Positions 37,239 to 46,774 are shown, numbered from the stretch's first letter. The stretch: DNA of 64,000 nucleotides from Campylobacter rectus (GCF_004803795.1 NZ_CP012543.1:1-64000); one strand, 5' to 3'. Made by a program: numbers and translations. The notes: generated from the sequence alone by a model not told the origin.

Positions 37239-39934
37239 ATTGTTTTTACGTTGCGCCCTTTAAAGGCTAGCGCCGTTGCCAAAAGCACGAAGCCAAGCGC
37301 GAGATAGACTAAATTTGACATTTGCGGTTGATCTCCGCCGGCGTAAGAGTGCATACCTGTTAGGTAAAAATTTACGCCAAAATACGTCATCACGATCGAG
37401 GCGTAGGCAAACACCGAAGCCGTCAAAAAGACATAGAGCGAATTTAGCCTAGGTATCAAGCGTAGATGTAATACTATCGCATAAACCAGGATCGAGACGT
37501 AAGACCAAGTCTCCTTGCTATCCCAGCCCCAGTAGCGCCCCCAGCTCTCGTTTGCCCAGATCCCGCCGAAGAAATTCCCCAGCGTCAGTAGGCAAATGCC
37601 GATAATCAGGCTCGCTTCATCGATCGCGGCGATATATCTTATCTGCTCGTTTAGGCGGACTTCGTTGGCTTTGTTTTTAAACGCCATTAGCCCTAGCGCG
37701 ATTAACCCCAGCAAGCAACCAAGCCCTAAAAATCCGTAACTGGCAGTGATGACCGAGACGTGGATGCTAAGCCAATACGACTTTAACACGGGCACTAAAT
37801 TTGTGATTTGAGGATTTACAAAGCTCATATGAGCCACGAGCATCACGATGCCCGCCAGTAGCGCTGCCGCCGCTAGAGCCAGCAATGAACGCCTAAAAAA
37901 TATCATCCCGGCTAGCGCTCCTGACCAGCCGATATAGATCATCGATTCATACGAGTCGCTCCAAGGCGCGTGTCCCGAGATATACCAGCGAAGAGCTAGA
38001 GCCGCCGTGTGCACCGCAAAGCCTATCGTAAATGCGGCAAATATAGCCCTCTCGAGCGATAAAATCCTGCGCGATAAAAATATCGAGGCAAGCCCTAGGC
38101 CCAGCGCGCTAAAGCCTAAAATCCAATAAAAATAAACTAACTTTTTAAATATCGAAACGTGGTTGTAAAAAACCTCGGCTTCTATTCTACGCTCGCTTGG
38201 TAAAATTTCGCCCGAGGCCGCTCGCTGGTAGTTTTTTAGCTCTGCTAGTGCAGCGTCGGCCTTGCTCCAGTCGTTGTCCGCTATGCCCTCTTGCAGACCC
38301 GTCAGATAGTCGTTTAGCGCACTTTTTACGTCGATGCCCACTTTTTCGTTGTTAAAGGCGTCGTTTGGCGAGAGCCACGCGTTTTGCGGGTCGTTTGGGA
38401 TCGGGATAAATTTAAAAAACGCGCCCTTAAACGTAAGATAGGCGATATTTAACCGTTCGTCGAATTTGATGAGATCGTTATCGAGCGTGCCTCGTTCCCG
38501 GAGCGGTTTTTCGTTCGCGGCCTCGACCCGCGCGGCTAGCTTGTACTCGCCGTTTGCGTCAAATACGCTTCTAAAACTCGCATAATCGCCGTCTAAATTT
38601 AAGAGCTTTTTTATCTGCGCATTTTTTACCTTGATGATTTTTAGCTCTTGCCAAAACGCAGGGTTTATGTTCATCCCCAGCACCATTTGCTCGGCGCTTA
38701 GGCCATAAAGCGAGTCTGCGCCCGAGATTTTATTTACGATCTCGCTTGCCTCGGTGCTAAGGGGCTTTATCCTACCCATATAGTCTTGCACGAGAAGCTC
38801 GGCAAATGCGCCTTTTGTATGAACGGCGGTGTTTGTGGCAAAAGTTTTTAAAATCTCGCTCTCGTTTCGCTCCTGCGCGTTTGCATTAAAATTTAAAAAA
38901 GTAAGTGTGACAAAAGCCGCGATGAGCGAAAAGCGGCTGTTTTTGATAAAATTTATGAGCCGTAAAAATCTGCTTTGCCTGGTGAAAAAATTTCCCACTA
39001 CGCCGACGCAAAGCAAGAAATAGCCGATATAAGTCGGAATTTTGCCCGGGTCGCGATTGACCTCTAGCACGCTGCCTAGCTCATCCGTATCGTAAGAAGA
39101 CTGGAAAAATTTAAAACCTTCGAAATTTAGCGGATGATTCATATAAATTTTATATCTTTTTAAAATCTCGCCCGCATCCGAGACCGCCTCGACGTCGCTG
39201 GCGTAGGATGACGGACTTTGCGAGCCGGGGTAGCGCTCAAGCTCAAATTTAATAAGTTTTATCGAAAAAGGCAAGCTAACTAGCTTTGAGCCCCAGCTTA
39301 GCATTATTTCCTCGCCGTCGAAATTTAGCACGCTAGGCTCGCCCAGCCAGCCCACGCCGCCGTGGATTTTAGCCGACTGCTCGCGCCCGCCTTCAAAGCC
39401 CGCTTTTATCGCGAGAGTGCCTTGCTCGCCCTTTGGAGCGGGTTTGTAGGAGTCAAATTTGACGGTAAAGCTTTTGGAATTTATGTTTTGCGTAAAGCTG
39501 AAGTTATTATCGCCGATTTGGGATAAATTTAGTGGATATTCGAAAAATGCGTCTTTAGTGCGGATCTGCAGATAGGGCTTTACGCTCACCATCTCGTTTT
39601 TGCTCTCTCCCTGCCTGACGTGGATGATGCCCTCGGTGCCCAGATATCGCGTCAGAGCCGCTCCGATAAAGATGACGATAAATGCCGCGTGCAGAACAAA
39701 TGAGCCAAAACGGCGCCACATCTTTGCTTTTATGATTATGCCGAGCAGACAAAGCGCAAGCGCGCTCATAACGATCTCGTACCAAAGCGCCTCATAGACT
39801 AAAATTTTAGCCGTCGGAGTGTCGTAAATGCTCTCTAGAAAGGTTGCGACGCCGGCACCGGCGGCCAAAATGAAGAGCAACAAGAGCGCAAATTTATAAG
39901 ATATAAAAAAATTTAATAAATTTAGCGCTCTCAT
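37235..39934 (-). CDS. ccsA1: Cytochrome c heme lyase CcsBA, CcsA1 type
   Basis: 899-residue fusion of ResB/CcsB (N-terminal) and CcsA (C-terminal) of cytochrome c maturation system II, which moves heme across the membrane and attaches it to apocytochromes. The CcsA tryptophan-rich WWD motif WGRYWGWDSKETW is at about 790-805 with many membrane helices around it. In Wolinella the isoenzyme CcsA1, encoded in the mcc cluster, is required for the unusual C-X15-C-H heme of MccA; position next to mccABCD supports that role here. A conserved His pair is expected but not traced individually. Confidence 0.9.
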   Translation of the reverse strand: MRALNLLNFFISYKFALLLLFILAAGAGVATFLESIYDTPTAKILVYEALWYEIVMSALALCLLGIIIKAKMWRRFGSFVLHAAFIVIFIGAALTRYLGTEGIIHVRQGESKNEMVSVKPYLQIRTKDAFFEYPLNLSQIGDNNFSFTQNINSKSFTVKFDSYKPAPKGEQGTLAIKAGFEGGREQSAKIHGGVGWLGEPSVLNFDGEEIMLSWGSKLVSLPFSIKLIKFELERYPGSQSPSSYASDVEAVSDAGEILKRYKIYMNHPLNFEGFKFFQSSYDTDELGSVLEVNRDPGKIPTYIGYFLLCVGVVGNFFTRQSRFLRLINFIKNSRFSLIAAFVTLTFLNFNANAQERNESEILKTFATNTAVHTKGAFAELLVQDYMGRIKPLSTEASEIVNKISGADSLYGLSAEQMVLGMNINPAFWQELKIIKVKNAQIKKLLNLDGDYASFRSVFDANGEYKLAARVEAANEKPLRERGTLDNDLIKFDERLNIAYLTFKGAFFKFIPIPNDPQNAWLSPNDAFNNEKVGIDVKSALNDYLTGLQEGIADNDWSKADAALAELKNYQRAASGEILPSERRIEAEVFYNHVSIFKKLVYFYWILGFSALGLGLASIFLSRRILSLERAIFAAFTIGFAVHTAALALRWYISGHAPWSDSYESMIYIGWSGALAGMIFFRRSLLALAAAALLAGIVMLVAHMSFVNPQITNLVPVLKSYWLSIHVSVITASYGFLGLGCLLGLIALGLMAFKNKANEVRLNEQIRYIAAIDEASLIIGICLLTLGNFFGGIWANESWGRYWGWDSKETWSYVSILVYAIVLHLRLIPRLNSLYVFLTASVFAYASIVMTYFGVNFYLTGMHSYAGGDQPQMSNLVYLALGFVLLATALAFKGRNVKTI

Positions 39935-39949
39935 TGACCCTCCGCAATT

Positions 39950-40921
39950 TTACATAATTATATCGTAAGTTTGTCCTGCATACAAAATAAACATCCTAAG
40001 AAGCAGCACGCCTATGACGCTAGCTAGCGCGCTCGCATAAAATGCAAACGGCGAATGCGCGACCTTTTTGCCGAGCATAAAATTTAAAACGAGCGGCACG
40101 CAAAAGCCTATGCCAACGACGCCTAGCCAAAACATTTTCGCATAAAATCCGCTCTTAAAGGCGATGCTGGCGGCTTTTTGCACGTCGCTGCCCGTTACTA
40201 GCGAAACGAAAATCATACCGATAAGTAAAATTTCCATCGCTAAAACCGGCCACTCGACGGCGTGTAAAATTTTAAGATCGCCGCCGTGCAAGTCTTCTTT
40301 AAAGAAAAATGCGGCTATTAAGCTTGAGCCCGCAATCCCCGCCGATAAGCCCGATGCCACGAAAAGCGCCGGCAAAACGGCGGTATTTAGGATAGGAAAT
40401 CTAACTAAAACCGAGATCAAAAATCCCGTATAGGCGCAGATCGCAATCGCAAAAACAAGCGTGAGCGCAAGAAGCGGCAGGCGAAGCGCGTTTAAAATTT
40501 TCATCACAAGCGCAAAAAGCCCTTTTAAAAACGTAAATTTATGCGTCAAAAACTCCCCTAACTCGCTCTCAAGCGCGTAAAGACAGGCTACGAAGCTAAG
40601 CGGGATATAAACGCAAAGCGCCGCCACGCCCACGGACATAACCGAGGTGAAGTTGTAATTGATCAAAATTTTCCAAAAAAGTAGCGGCCGCTCCAAATCG
40701 GCTACGAGGCAAACCATACCGAGCAAAATAGTGACCAATGAAAGCAACGACGCAGCCTTAAACAGCGGCGTGCTTTCGGTTTGCTTTTTATAAAGCTTAA
40801 CAAGGATCGCAACTACTAAAGCGCCGCCGCTCATACCCGCTAGCAAAAGATAAACTGCGATCGGCCAGCCCCACTCCACGCCGTGCGAGAAGGTCGCAGT
40901 GAAATTTATGGCTCCGTTCAT
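39950..40921 (-). CDS. mccD: NrfD-like quinol dehydrogenase membrane subunit MccD
   Basis: 323-residue NrfD/PsrC-family protein with about eight to nine membrane helices. NrfD-type subunits oxidise menaquinol and pass electrons to a partner iron-sulfur protein, here MccC, whose gene ends one base before. It has no cofactor motif of its own, as expected. It feeds electrons to MccA in sulfite respiration in the Wolinella model. Confidence 0.88.
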   Translation of the reverse strand: MNGAINFTATFSHGVEWGWPIAVYLLLAGMSGGALVVAILVKLYKKQTESTPLFKAASLLSLVTILLGMVCLVADLERPLLFWKILINYNFTSVMSVGVAALCVYIPLSFVACLYALESELGEFLTHKFTFLKGLFALVMKILNALRLPLLALTLVFAIAICAYTGFLISVLVRFPILNTAVLPALFVASGLSAGIAGSSLIAAFFFKEDLHGGDLKILHAVEWPVLAMEILLIGMIFVSLVTGSDVQKAASIAFKSGFYAKMFWLGVVGIGFCVPLVLNFMLGKKVAHSPFAFYASALASVIGVLLLRMFILYAGQTYDIIM

Positions 40922-40922
40922 A

Positions 40923-41609
40923 TCACACCCCCAATCTAACCGCAGGAATATAGCGCAGGCTAGGCTTCGTGCCGCACTCAGGATGCATGCGCAGGCTATC
41001 TTTTACGCGAAGTAGCTTGCTGATGTGCGACTCTTCGTCGTTTAGATCGCCAAACACGATCGCCTCGTATCTGCACGCCTCGATGCAGGCCGGCTCGTGA
41101 CCGTCCTTTAAATTCGTATCCAAGCAGAAGTTGCAGCTCTCTGCGGCTCTTGTTTCGTGATTTATAAAGCGCACGTCGTAAGGACAGGCGACGATGCAGT
41201 ATTTACAGGCGATGCAATCATCGGTGTTCATCGTCGTGATGCCGGTTTTTTCGTCCTTGTGACAGGCTTTAGTCGGGCACACGCTCACGCACGGTGCGTC
41301 CTGGCACTGCTGACAAGATACCCTGACATAGCGCTTTTCTTTCAAATTTAGCGGATCGGTTTTGTCCTGGATAAAAAGCCTCATCTGGCCTTTCGGGACC
41401 AAATTTACCTTCCTGCACGCAATCTCGCAGTCGGTACAGCCCACGCATTTGTTTTGATCGAATATCATACCGTAGTGCGGCTTTTTCCCGCCTTCTTTCG
41501 CTTCGGCGTCTAAATTTATACTCTTGCCAAACGCGCTAGCCGCGCCGAGTGCGGCTGTGCCCGAGGCTAGGTATTTAAAAAACGTCCTTCTTGAATTTTG
41601 CTCTTTCAT
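40923..41609 (-). CDS. mccC: Iron-sulfur protein MccC (four [4Fe-4S] ferredoxin type)
   Basis: 228 residues beginning with a twin-arginine signal (SRRTFFKYLASG). Cysteine motifs: CVGCTDCEIACRK, CQQCQDAPCVSVCPTKAC, CIACKYCIVACP and the final CNFC...CIEAC set, i.e. four clusters in the NrfC/DmsB arrangement. It links MccD to periplasmic MccA. One base separates it from mccD, so the two are translated together. Confidence 0.92.
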   Translation of the reverse strand: MKEQNSRRTFFKYLASGTAALGAASAFGKSINLDAEAKEGGKKPHYGMIFDQNKCVGCTDCEIACRKVNLVPKGQMRLFIQDKTDPLNLKEKRYVRVSCQQCQDAPCVSVCPTKACHKDEKTGITTMNTDDCIACKYCIVACPYDVRFINHETRAAESCNFCLDTNLKDGHEPACIEACRYEAIVFGDLNDEESHISKLLRVKDSLRMHPECGTKPSLRYIPAVRLGV

Positions 41610-41639
41610 TTTATTTTCTCCATTTGTATGGATTTTACC

Positions 41640-42452
41640 TCATCTGCTTACGCTGTTTCCGTGGCTATGCGCGCCGTGAAAATTTCGCGGCTGAGTTTCG
41701 CTTAGCTTCTTTGCTTCGCCGGCTAGTTCGCCCGGCTTTAATGCTTTTATCAGCTCGATTTCAAACACGAGCGTCGAGCCCGGAGGCACGCTCTCTATAT
41801 CCTCATCTCCATATCCAAGCTCCGGCGGGATGACGAATTTGTATTTTGAGTTGCCGTTCATCATAAGTAACCCTTCTTGTAAGCCGTCTATTAAATTTAT
41901 CATAGATAGATGGGCCGGCGTTTTGTTGTCGCCGGTGTCCTCAAACACCGTGCCGTCTATCAAATACGCTTTGTAGTTCGCTACTATGATGCTCTCGCGC
42001 TTTGGCTTATCGCCGTCGCCGAGGGCTAGAACTTCGTATTGAAGTCCGGATTTGGTCGTTTTGACCTTTTTGTTTTTGGCATTTTTGGCCATAAATTCTT
42101 TACCGTTTTTTAAATTTGTCTCAAGCGCTTGTTTTTGAGCGATCTGGGTTAGCTTGTCTAATCTCTCGTCGCGCTCGTTTAAAAGCGAAATAATATCTTC
42201 GTCTTTTAGTTTTTGCTCTTTTCTAAAGGCGTCCATAAAGCCTTCAATCAAGGAATTTGCGTCAAATTTGACGCCTAGTTTCTCTTGTTTTACCAGTTGA
42301 TTTGCGATATAAGTTCCCGTTGAAAATCCGATACCGTATGATTCTTTTTGAGTTTGCGTCATCGCCTCTTTTTCGGCGGCACTTACGCACAAAGCGCAAC
42401 TGGCCGCGATACAAATGGCAGGAAATAGACGTTTATAAAATTTAAATTGCAT
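41640..42452 (-). CDS. mccB: FKBP-type peptidyl-prolyl isomerase MccB
   Basis: 270 residues with a signal peptide (ends near CVSAAEKEAM), an N-terminal dimerisation helix bundle typical of FkpA/Mip proteins (to about 125) and a C-terminal FKBP domain (VANYKAYLIDGTVFEDTGD...FVIPPELGYGDEDIESVPPGSTLVFEIELI). It is the folding helper encoded beside mccA in Wolinella. The final 25 residues are a His/Ser/Asn-rich tail (NFHGAHSHGNSVSR). The gene is separated from mccA by a strong hairpin. Confidence 0.9.
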   Translation of the reverse strand: MQFKFYKRLFPAICIAASCALCVSAAEKEAMTQTQKESYGIGFSTGTYIANQLVKQEKLGVKFDANSLIEGFMDAFRKEQKLKDEDIISLLNERDERLDKLTQIAQKQALETNLKNGKEFMAKNAKNKKVKTTKSGLQYEVLALGDGDKPKRESIIVANYKAYLIDGTVFEDTGDNKTPAHLSMINLIDGLQEGLLMMNGNSKYKFVIPPELGYGDEDIESVPPGSTLVFEIELIKALKPGELAGEAKKLSETQPRNFHGAHSHGNSVSR

Positions 42453-42476
42453 AGCTTTTACCTTTTAAATTTAGAA

Positions 42477-42498
42477 GGAGTCGCGCGAACGCGACCCC
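42477..42498 (-). terminator. Strong hairpin between mccA and mccB
   Basis: On the minus strand: GGGGTCGCG-TTCG-CGCGACTCC, nine base pairs (one G-U) with a TTCG loop, directly after the mccA stop codon and followed by TTCTAAATTT rather than a clean T run. It could be a partial terminator or an RNA-stabilising hairpin that raises mccA mRNA over the downstream genes. Confidence 0.65.
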
Positions 42499-42508
42499 TG
42501 CGAATTTA

Positions 42509-44575
42509 TCATAAATTGTTGTTTATGATTCTTTGAGCTTCTTTGATGTATTCTTTAGAAGCGTCAAGTCTTTGTTTGGTGTATTTAAAGCCGTGCATAC
42601 CCCATGAGCCGTCTTTTTGTAACAAGTCGATAGTGTCTTGCGCTTTTTCGATTAGCTCATAGACTCTTGTCTTATCGGTAGAACCTAGTTTCTTAGTCTC
42701 TAAGATAGCGTAAATTCCCTCGATGCCGATCTTGACTTGAGAGAAGTCGTTTTTAACAGGATTTTGCCATCCCATTACTTCGTCATAAACCTGTTTTTGG
42801 TTCTTGAAGTGAAGGGTAGGTTTTAGCTCTGAAACGACAGGGCTGTGGCAACCTTTTGTATCTTGCATATCTTTATCCGCCCAAGATGTTCTAGCGCACG
42901 CCCACATAAGATCGACGAAGTTGTGTCCGTTTTTATCTCTTTGGAAGTGCCAATCTTTCGTATCTCTCGGTCCTTTAGCAGCGTCGCCCGGGACTAGAGT
43001 TTTGCGAGTAGGATCGATATCGATCTTCCAGATGTGAGATCTTCTTTGAGTATCAAATCCCGCGTTGTCTTGGAACTGGATAGCGTAGAAGTTTTCGCAG
43101 CTCATCATAAACGGCATATGGCAAGATGCGCAAGTGTTGTCCTTATGCGTATCGGCTCTTGCGGCGATATAAGCTTGCTCTTTGTGGCAATCTTTGCAGT
43201 CTTTTCTAATCTTTGGTTTAGTGTAAAGCGCACTTAGATAGCCTTGCTCTGAGTTGTAGTTTACGCCTTTAATCGTCTTATCGCCTACGACCGGACCTGT
43301 GTTGTCGTGAGGATCGTGGCAAGTGGTGCAGCGCATACCTTTATCATAGTGAGCGGTGAAGTATGATTGAGAACCCTCTGATCCGCATCCCGGTCCCATT
43401 GATTTAAATTTAGAGCTTAGAGATAGGTCGGGCTTACCGTTGTTTAGCGGATTAGCGCGAGCAAGATCAGGGCTATAGTTAAATCTTTGGTGGCAGCGTT
43501 CGCAGTTTGAGGTTCTAAAACTCGTAGCACCGTCAAGGTGACCGCCGGCTCCGTGACACTCCTCGCAGCTTATGCCTTTAGAGATCGTGTGCTTTCGAAG
43601 CTCTTTAGCATTACCGAGAGCGGCATAAAATTCTTTCTTGGTTTTAAAGTCGAATTTGAACGGGTGGCAAACCTCGCAGTAAGAGCCGTTTGCTTGGAAA
43701 AACATCGACTTTTTGTATTTAGCGGCGTATGAGGCTAGACCTCTTACGTAACCGCCGTTATCGCCGTATTCTTCAAGAGTTTCGGGGAATTCCGGGACGA
43801 ATTCTTTGATTTTCTTGACGACTTCAGGGGTTAAATTTAACGCCCATGTTCTTTGGAATTGGTTACCGCCGGCTACGACTTTACCGGTACCGTCTTTTAG
43901 ATTACCGCCTTCGATGTGGTAAGTACCGCGTAGTAGCCATGCATCGACAAAGCCTAATTTGGTTCTTAAGTGTCCGACGGTTGCGTAAATGACGTCCGGA
44001 GTAATGCCTTGAGGCAAGATAGACGCGGTGTCCGGACTAAATACCGGATCGGTTAAGTTGTTATTAACCTCCGGGTGCTCGCCCGGAAAGCGGATAGTGG
44101 TGGCGTGGCGCGATCTGCTCCATACTTCGTATTGAGCCGGGTGACACTCGCCGCACTTTTCGGGACCTATGAATTTATTCGGAAACTGAAGCGAAGAAGC
44201 TGCAGGTATCCTATACATCATAGAGCTGAGGCCTTTACCGCCCTCTCTTTTACTGGCCTTTGACATATCAAAGCCATGTCCTTCGGCAAGCCACTCCAGT
44301 CCGCGGTCGTGAACGCTAAGCTTACCGACCGTTTTACCGCCGTATTTTGTAAAAATAGGGTGGTTTTTAAATAACCAGTCATACATCTCTTGCTCTTCCA
44401 AGATATAGTCTTGCAAGGATATGACGCCTCTGCTTTGCAGTGTGCCCTTGGGGTTCGCGATTACATCTCGCGCGCTTTGGGACATCTGCATGTTATGCTC
44501 TTCACAACAGGCTTGCGATGCGAAGATGCTAACGCCCATGAGTAAACCGAGTAAGACATTACTGAAATTTCTCAT
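42509..44575 (-). CDS. mccA: Octaheme cytochrome c sulfite reductase MccA
   Basis: Periplasmic enzyme reducing sulfite to sulfide with six electrons. From the start at 44575 (AAAGGAGGACAC upstream) the protein has 688 residues, signal peptide about 1-22. Seven CXXCH motifs: Cys141, 300, 337, 358, 416, 460, 482 (first cysteines), plus the special Cys560-X15-Cys576-His577. Two further cysteines, Cys397 and Cys493, are spaced exactly 96 apart, like the copper-binding Cys399 and Cys495 I recall for Wolinella MccA, so the heme-copper site looks intact. A longer start at 44608 lacks a signal peptide at the tip and is less likely. Confidence 0.95.
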   Translation of the reverse strand: MRNFSNVLLGLLMGVSIFASQACCEEHNMQMSQSARDVIANPKGTLQSRGVISLQDYILEEQEMYDWLFKNHPIFTKYGGKTVGKLSVHDRGLEWLAEGHGFDMSKASKREGGKGLSSMMYRIPAASSLQFPNKFIGPEKCGECHPAQYEVWSRSRHATTIRFPGEHPEVNNNLTDPVFSPDTASILPQGITPDVIYATVGHLRTKLGFVDAWLLRGTYHIEGGNLKDGTGKVVAGGNQFQRTWALNLTPEVVKKIKEFVPEFPETLEEYGDNGGYVRGLASYAAKYKKSMFFQANGSYCEVCHPFKFDFKTKKEFYAALGNAKELRKHTISKGISCEECHGAGGHLDGATSFRTSNCERCHQRFNYSPDLARANPLNNGKPDLSLSSKFKSMGPGCGSEGSQSYFTAHYDKGMRCTTCHDPHDNTGPVVGDKTIKGVNYNSEQGYLSALYTKPKIRKDCKDCHKEQAYIAARADTHKDNTCASCHMPFMMSCENFYAIQFQDNAGFDTQRRSHIWKIDIDPTRKTLVPGDAAKGPRDTKDWHFQRDKNGHNFVDLMWACARTSWADKDMQDTKGCHSPVVSELKPTLHFKNQKQVYDEVMGWQNPVKNDFSQVKIGIEGIYAILETKKLGSTDKTRVYELIEKAQDTIDLLQKDGSWGMHGFKYTKQRLDASKEYIKEAQRIINNNL

Positions 44576-44626
44576 GTGTCCTCCTTTAAAATGTGGGTCT
44601 AAAATCAAAACGATTTCGTATTGAGA

Positions 44627-44632
44627 ATATTA
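44627..44632 (-). promoter_or_regulatory. Possible -10 box of the mccA operon
   Basis: TAATAT on the minus strand, 51 bases before the mccA ATG, with T-rich periodic sequence upstream as is common in Campylobacter promoters. This is the only gap of near 100 bases in the cluster, between mccS and mccA, and the likely place for MccR control. Confidence 0.35.
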
Positions 44633-44670
44633 CCGAGAAAAAAGGGCAAAAAAAGGGGAAAATTAATAAA

Positions 44671-46095
44671 TTATGAATTTTTGAAACTAATTGTAAATAT
44701 TACACCTTGATTTATGTTTTTGGCTTTTATCGTCGCATTGTTTTTTTCGGCTATGATCTTGCTCATATATAGCCCAAGGCCGCTACCCGATTTTTTCGTC
44801 GTAAAATGCGGCTCAAAAATTTTGGCGATGAGTGCTTCGTCGATGTTCCCGGCGTTGTTTTCTAGGGTGATCGCTTGCTCGCCGCCTTGCTTAAACGCCG
44901 TGATCAAAATTCGCCTATTTTCTTTGGGCGCGCCCAAAAAGGCCTCTTTGGCGTTATTTATGATGTTTATTAAAATTTGAATAAGCTCGTTTATATTTCC
45001 GTAAAGCACGAAATTTTCTTTTATCTCTACCTTTATATCTATGACATGCTTTTTAAGAGAAGCGTTTAAAATTTTATAAGCCTGATCGATCGCTTGACAC
45101 GCGGTAAATTCGCTCTTTGGCATATTCGGATTAAAGAAATTTTTAAAATCTTCGATCGTGCCGGACATAAATTTGACTTGCTCACCCGCTTCTTCGATGG
45201 CCTCTTTTAGCTTTTCGGGACTTAGCTTTCCTCGCTCGGAATAAAGCTCTAAATTTACTAGAGCCGAGCTAATCTGCGCTAGAGGTTGGCGCCACTGGTG
45301 CGAGATATTGCCGATCATCTCGCCCATAGAGGCTAGGCGGCTTTGATTTATCATCAAAAGCTCGGTTTGAAATTTGGTTTTTTCGTTACTTTTGTGAATT
45401 TTATAAACGAAAAATAAAAAAGCCGCAAATATCGCCGTGATCGCGATACCGCTAACGATAAATTCTTGTTTATGATAAAGTAAAATACTTTTTATAGGAA
45501 TTTTAAAGCTAATCATCGCTATCGTGTCGCCGACCTTGCCTCTAAAATCGCTCAAATTTCCGTATTGTTCGAGCATTTTTTTGGGCGCGCTGTTTATGTT
45601 GTGACACTCGATGCAAGAGGGCTGAGAATTTTTTATAGGAAGGCCGACGAAAAAATACGAGGCGTTTTCATCCTCGATGACGTCGGAGTAAACTTCATAT
45701 TTGCCCTCTTTAAACCCTTCTAAAATTTCGTTTTCAAACTCCGTGCCTTCGTGCTCGGGATTTAGAGGATCGGTTGCGATCAGCTTGTAGTCGTAGTTTA
45801 TGTTTTTTTTAGCGAGCTGGATTTTGTAAATTTGACGCGTGATATAGGATGAGGACATCAGTCTGGGATCAAAAAGGTCTTTGTCTATCGCACCCTCTTC
45901 TTTTAGCTCTTCTATGAGCGGGCGCTGGATCGTTGAGACGTAGTCGCGCACGCCGTTCATAGCATCAAGCACGTAAAAGGCCTCCTGTCTGGCGTCTTTT
46001 AGTGCGAGATCTCGGTAAAAGTTAAACACTAAAACCGTCACGGCGGCGTATAAAACGACTAGCAGCAGGACGATAAATTTAAATTTGGACTTCAC
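44671..46095 (-). CDS. mccS: Sensor histidine kinase MccS with a heme-c motif in its sensor domain
   Basis: 474 residues: membrane helix about 6-26, periplasmic sensor of about 180 residues (DUF3365/Tll0287-like), second helix about 211-231, then HisKA and HATPase domains. The phospho-acceptor is His266 in GNISHQWRQPL, and the ATP-binding motifs are ININNAKEAF-like INIINNAKEA, FTTKKSGSGLGL. The sensor contains CIECH (Cys161, Cys164, His165), a covalent heme-c site. It overlaps the mccR gene by 17 bases. It presumably activates the cluster in response to sulfite or redox state. Confidence 0.92.
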   Translation of the reverse strand: MKSKFKFIVLLLVVLYAAVTVLVFNFYRDLALKDARQEAFYVLDAMNGVRDYVSTIQRPLIEELKEEGAIDKDLFDPRLMSSSYITRQIYKIQLAKKNINYDYKLIATDPLNPEHEGTEFENEILEGFKEGKYEVYSDVIEDENASYFFVGLPIKNSQPSCIECHNINSAPKKMLEQYGNLSDFRGKVGDTIAMISFKIPIKSILLYHKQEFIVSGIAITAIFAAFLFFVYKIHKSNEKTKFQTELLMINQSRLASMGEMIGNISHQWRQPLAQISSALVNLELYSERGKLSPEKLKEAIEEAGEQVKFMSGTIEDFKNFFNPNMPKSEFTACQAIDQAYKILNASLKKHVIDIKVEIKENFVLYGNINELIQILINIINNAKEAFLGAPKENRRILITAFKQGGEQAITLENNAGNIDEALIAKIFEPHFTTKKSGSGLGLYMSKIIAEKNNATIKAKNINQGVIFTISFKNS

Positions 46096-46774
46096 ATAGA
46101 TATCCTACGCCGTATAAATTTCTGATAGTGCCCTTGCCGATCTTTCGGCGTAGCTCTTTTACGATGGTTTTGATGGCTTCTTTAGTGGGTTGCTCAAATT
46201 CCCACATATAGTCAAATAACTGCTCGTAGGTTACGGTTTGGTTTTTGTTGTTTAAAAAATACTCTAAAAGCTTGCTCTCGCTTTTGGAGAGGTGACAGGC
46301 CTCATCTTTTATATATATGATTTTTTTACTAAAGTCGTATTTTAGTTCATCGTTTATGTTAAACACTGGCGTGTGGTCGATGAGCTCTAGCGCAACGTCT
46401 TTGAGCGCCTCTATAAATGCGTTTTTGTCGTAAGGCTTTGAGAGGTATCTCGTGATCTTTAGCTCGACCGCTCGCCACAAATACTCTTGTTCGGTGTGGC
46501 TTGAGATGATGATGATAGGGATTTTTCGGTTTGTAGAGCGGATTTTTTTAGCTACTTCAAGACCGTCCACGTGCGGGACGCTGACGTCTAGGATGAGCGC
46601 GTCGTACGAGCCGCTCATAGCTTCATCGAGTGCTTCTAGACCGTCTTTTACGCCTTTTACTTCGGCGAAAAACAGCTCGAGAGAGTCTATCATATTTTTT
46701 AATATGTAAGGCTCATCCTCCAAGCAAAGGACTTTTTTGTTGGATAAAACGTCTAAAACGGAGTAGTCTTGCAT
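46079..46774 (-). CDS. mccR: OmpR/PhoB-type response regulator MccR
   Basis: Receiver domain (VLCLEDEPYIL with the acidic pair, LILDVSVPHVDGLEV with the phospho-accepting Asp near 54-58, and the conserved SHT and LSKPYDK) and a winged-helix C-terminal DNA-binding domain (ESKLLEYFLNNKNQTVTYEQL...IKTIVKELRRKIG, ending IRNLYGVGYLCE). The start at 46774 (MQDYSVLDVL) is preferred over an in-frame ATG at 46816, because the receiver begins ten residues later; no strong ribosome site is seen for either. Partner of MccS, first genes of the cluster. Confidence 0.9.
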   Translation of the reverse strand: MQDYSVLDVLSNKKVLCLEDEPYILKNMIDSLELFFAEVKGVKDGLEALDEAMSGSYDALILDVSVPHVDGLEVAKKIRSTNRKIPIIIISSHTEQEYLWRAVELKITRYLSKPYDKNAFIEALKDVALELIDHTPVFNINDELKYDFSKKIIYIKDEACHLSKSESKLLEYFLNNKNQTVTYEQLFDYMWEFEQPTKEAIKTIVKELRRKIGKGTIRNLYGVGYLCEVQI

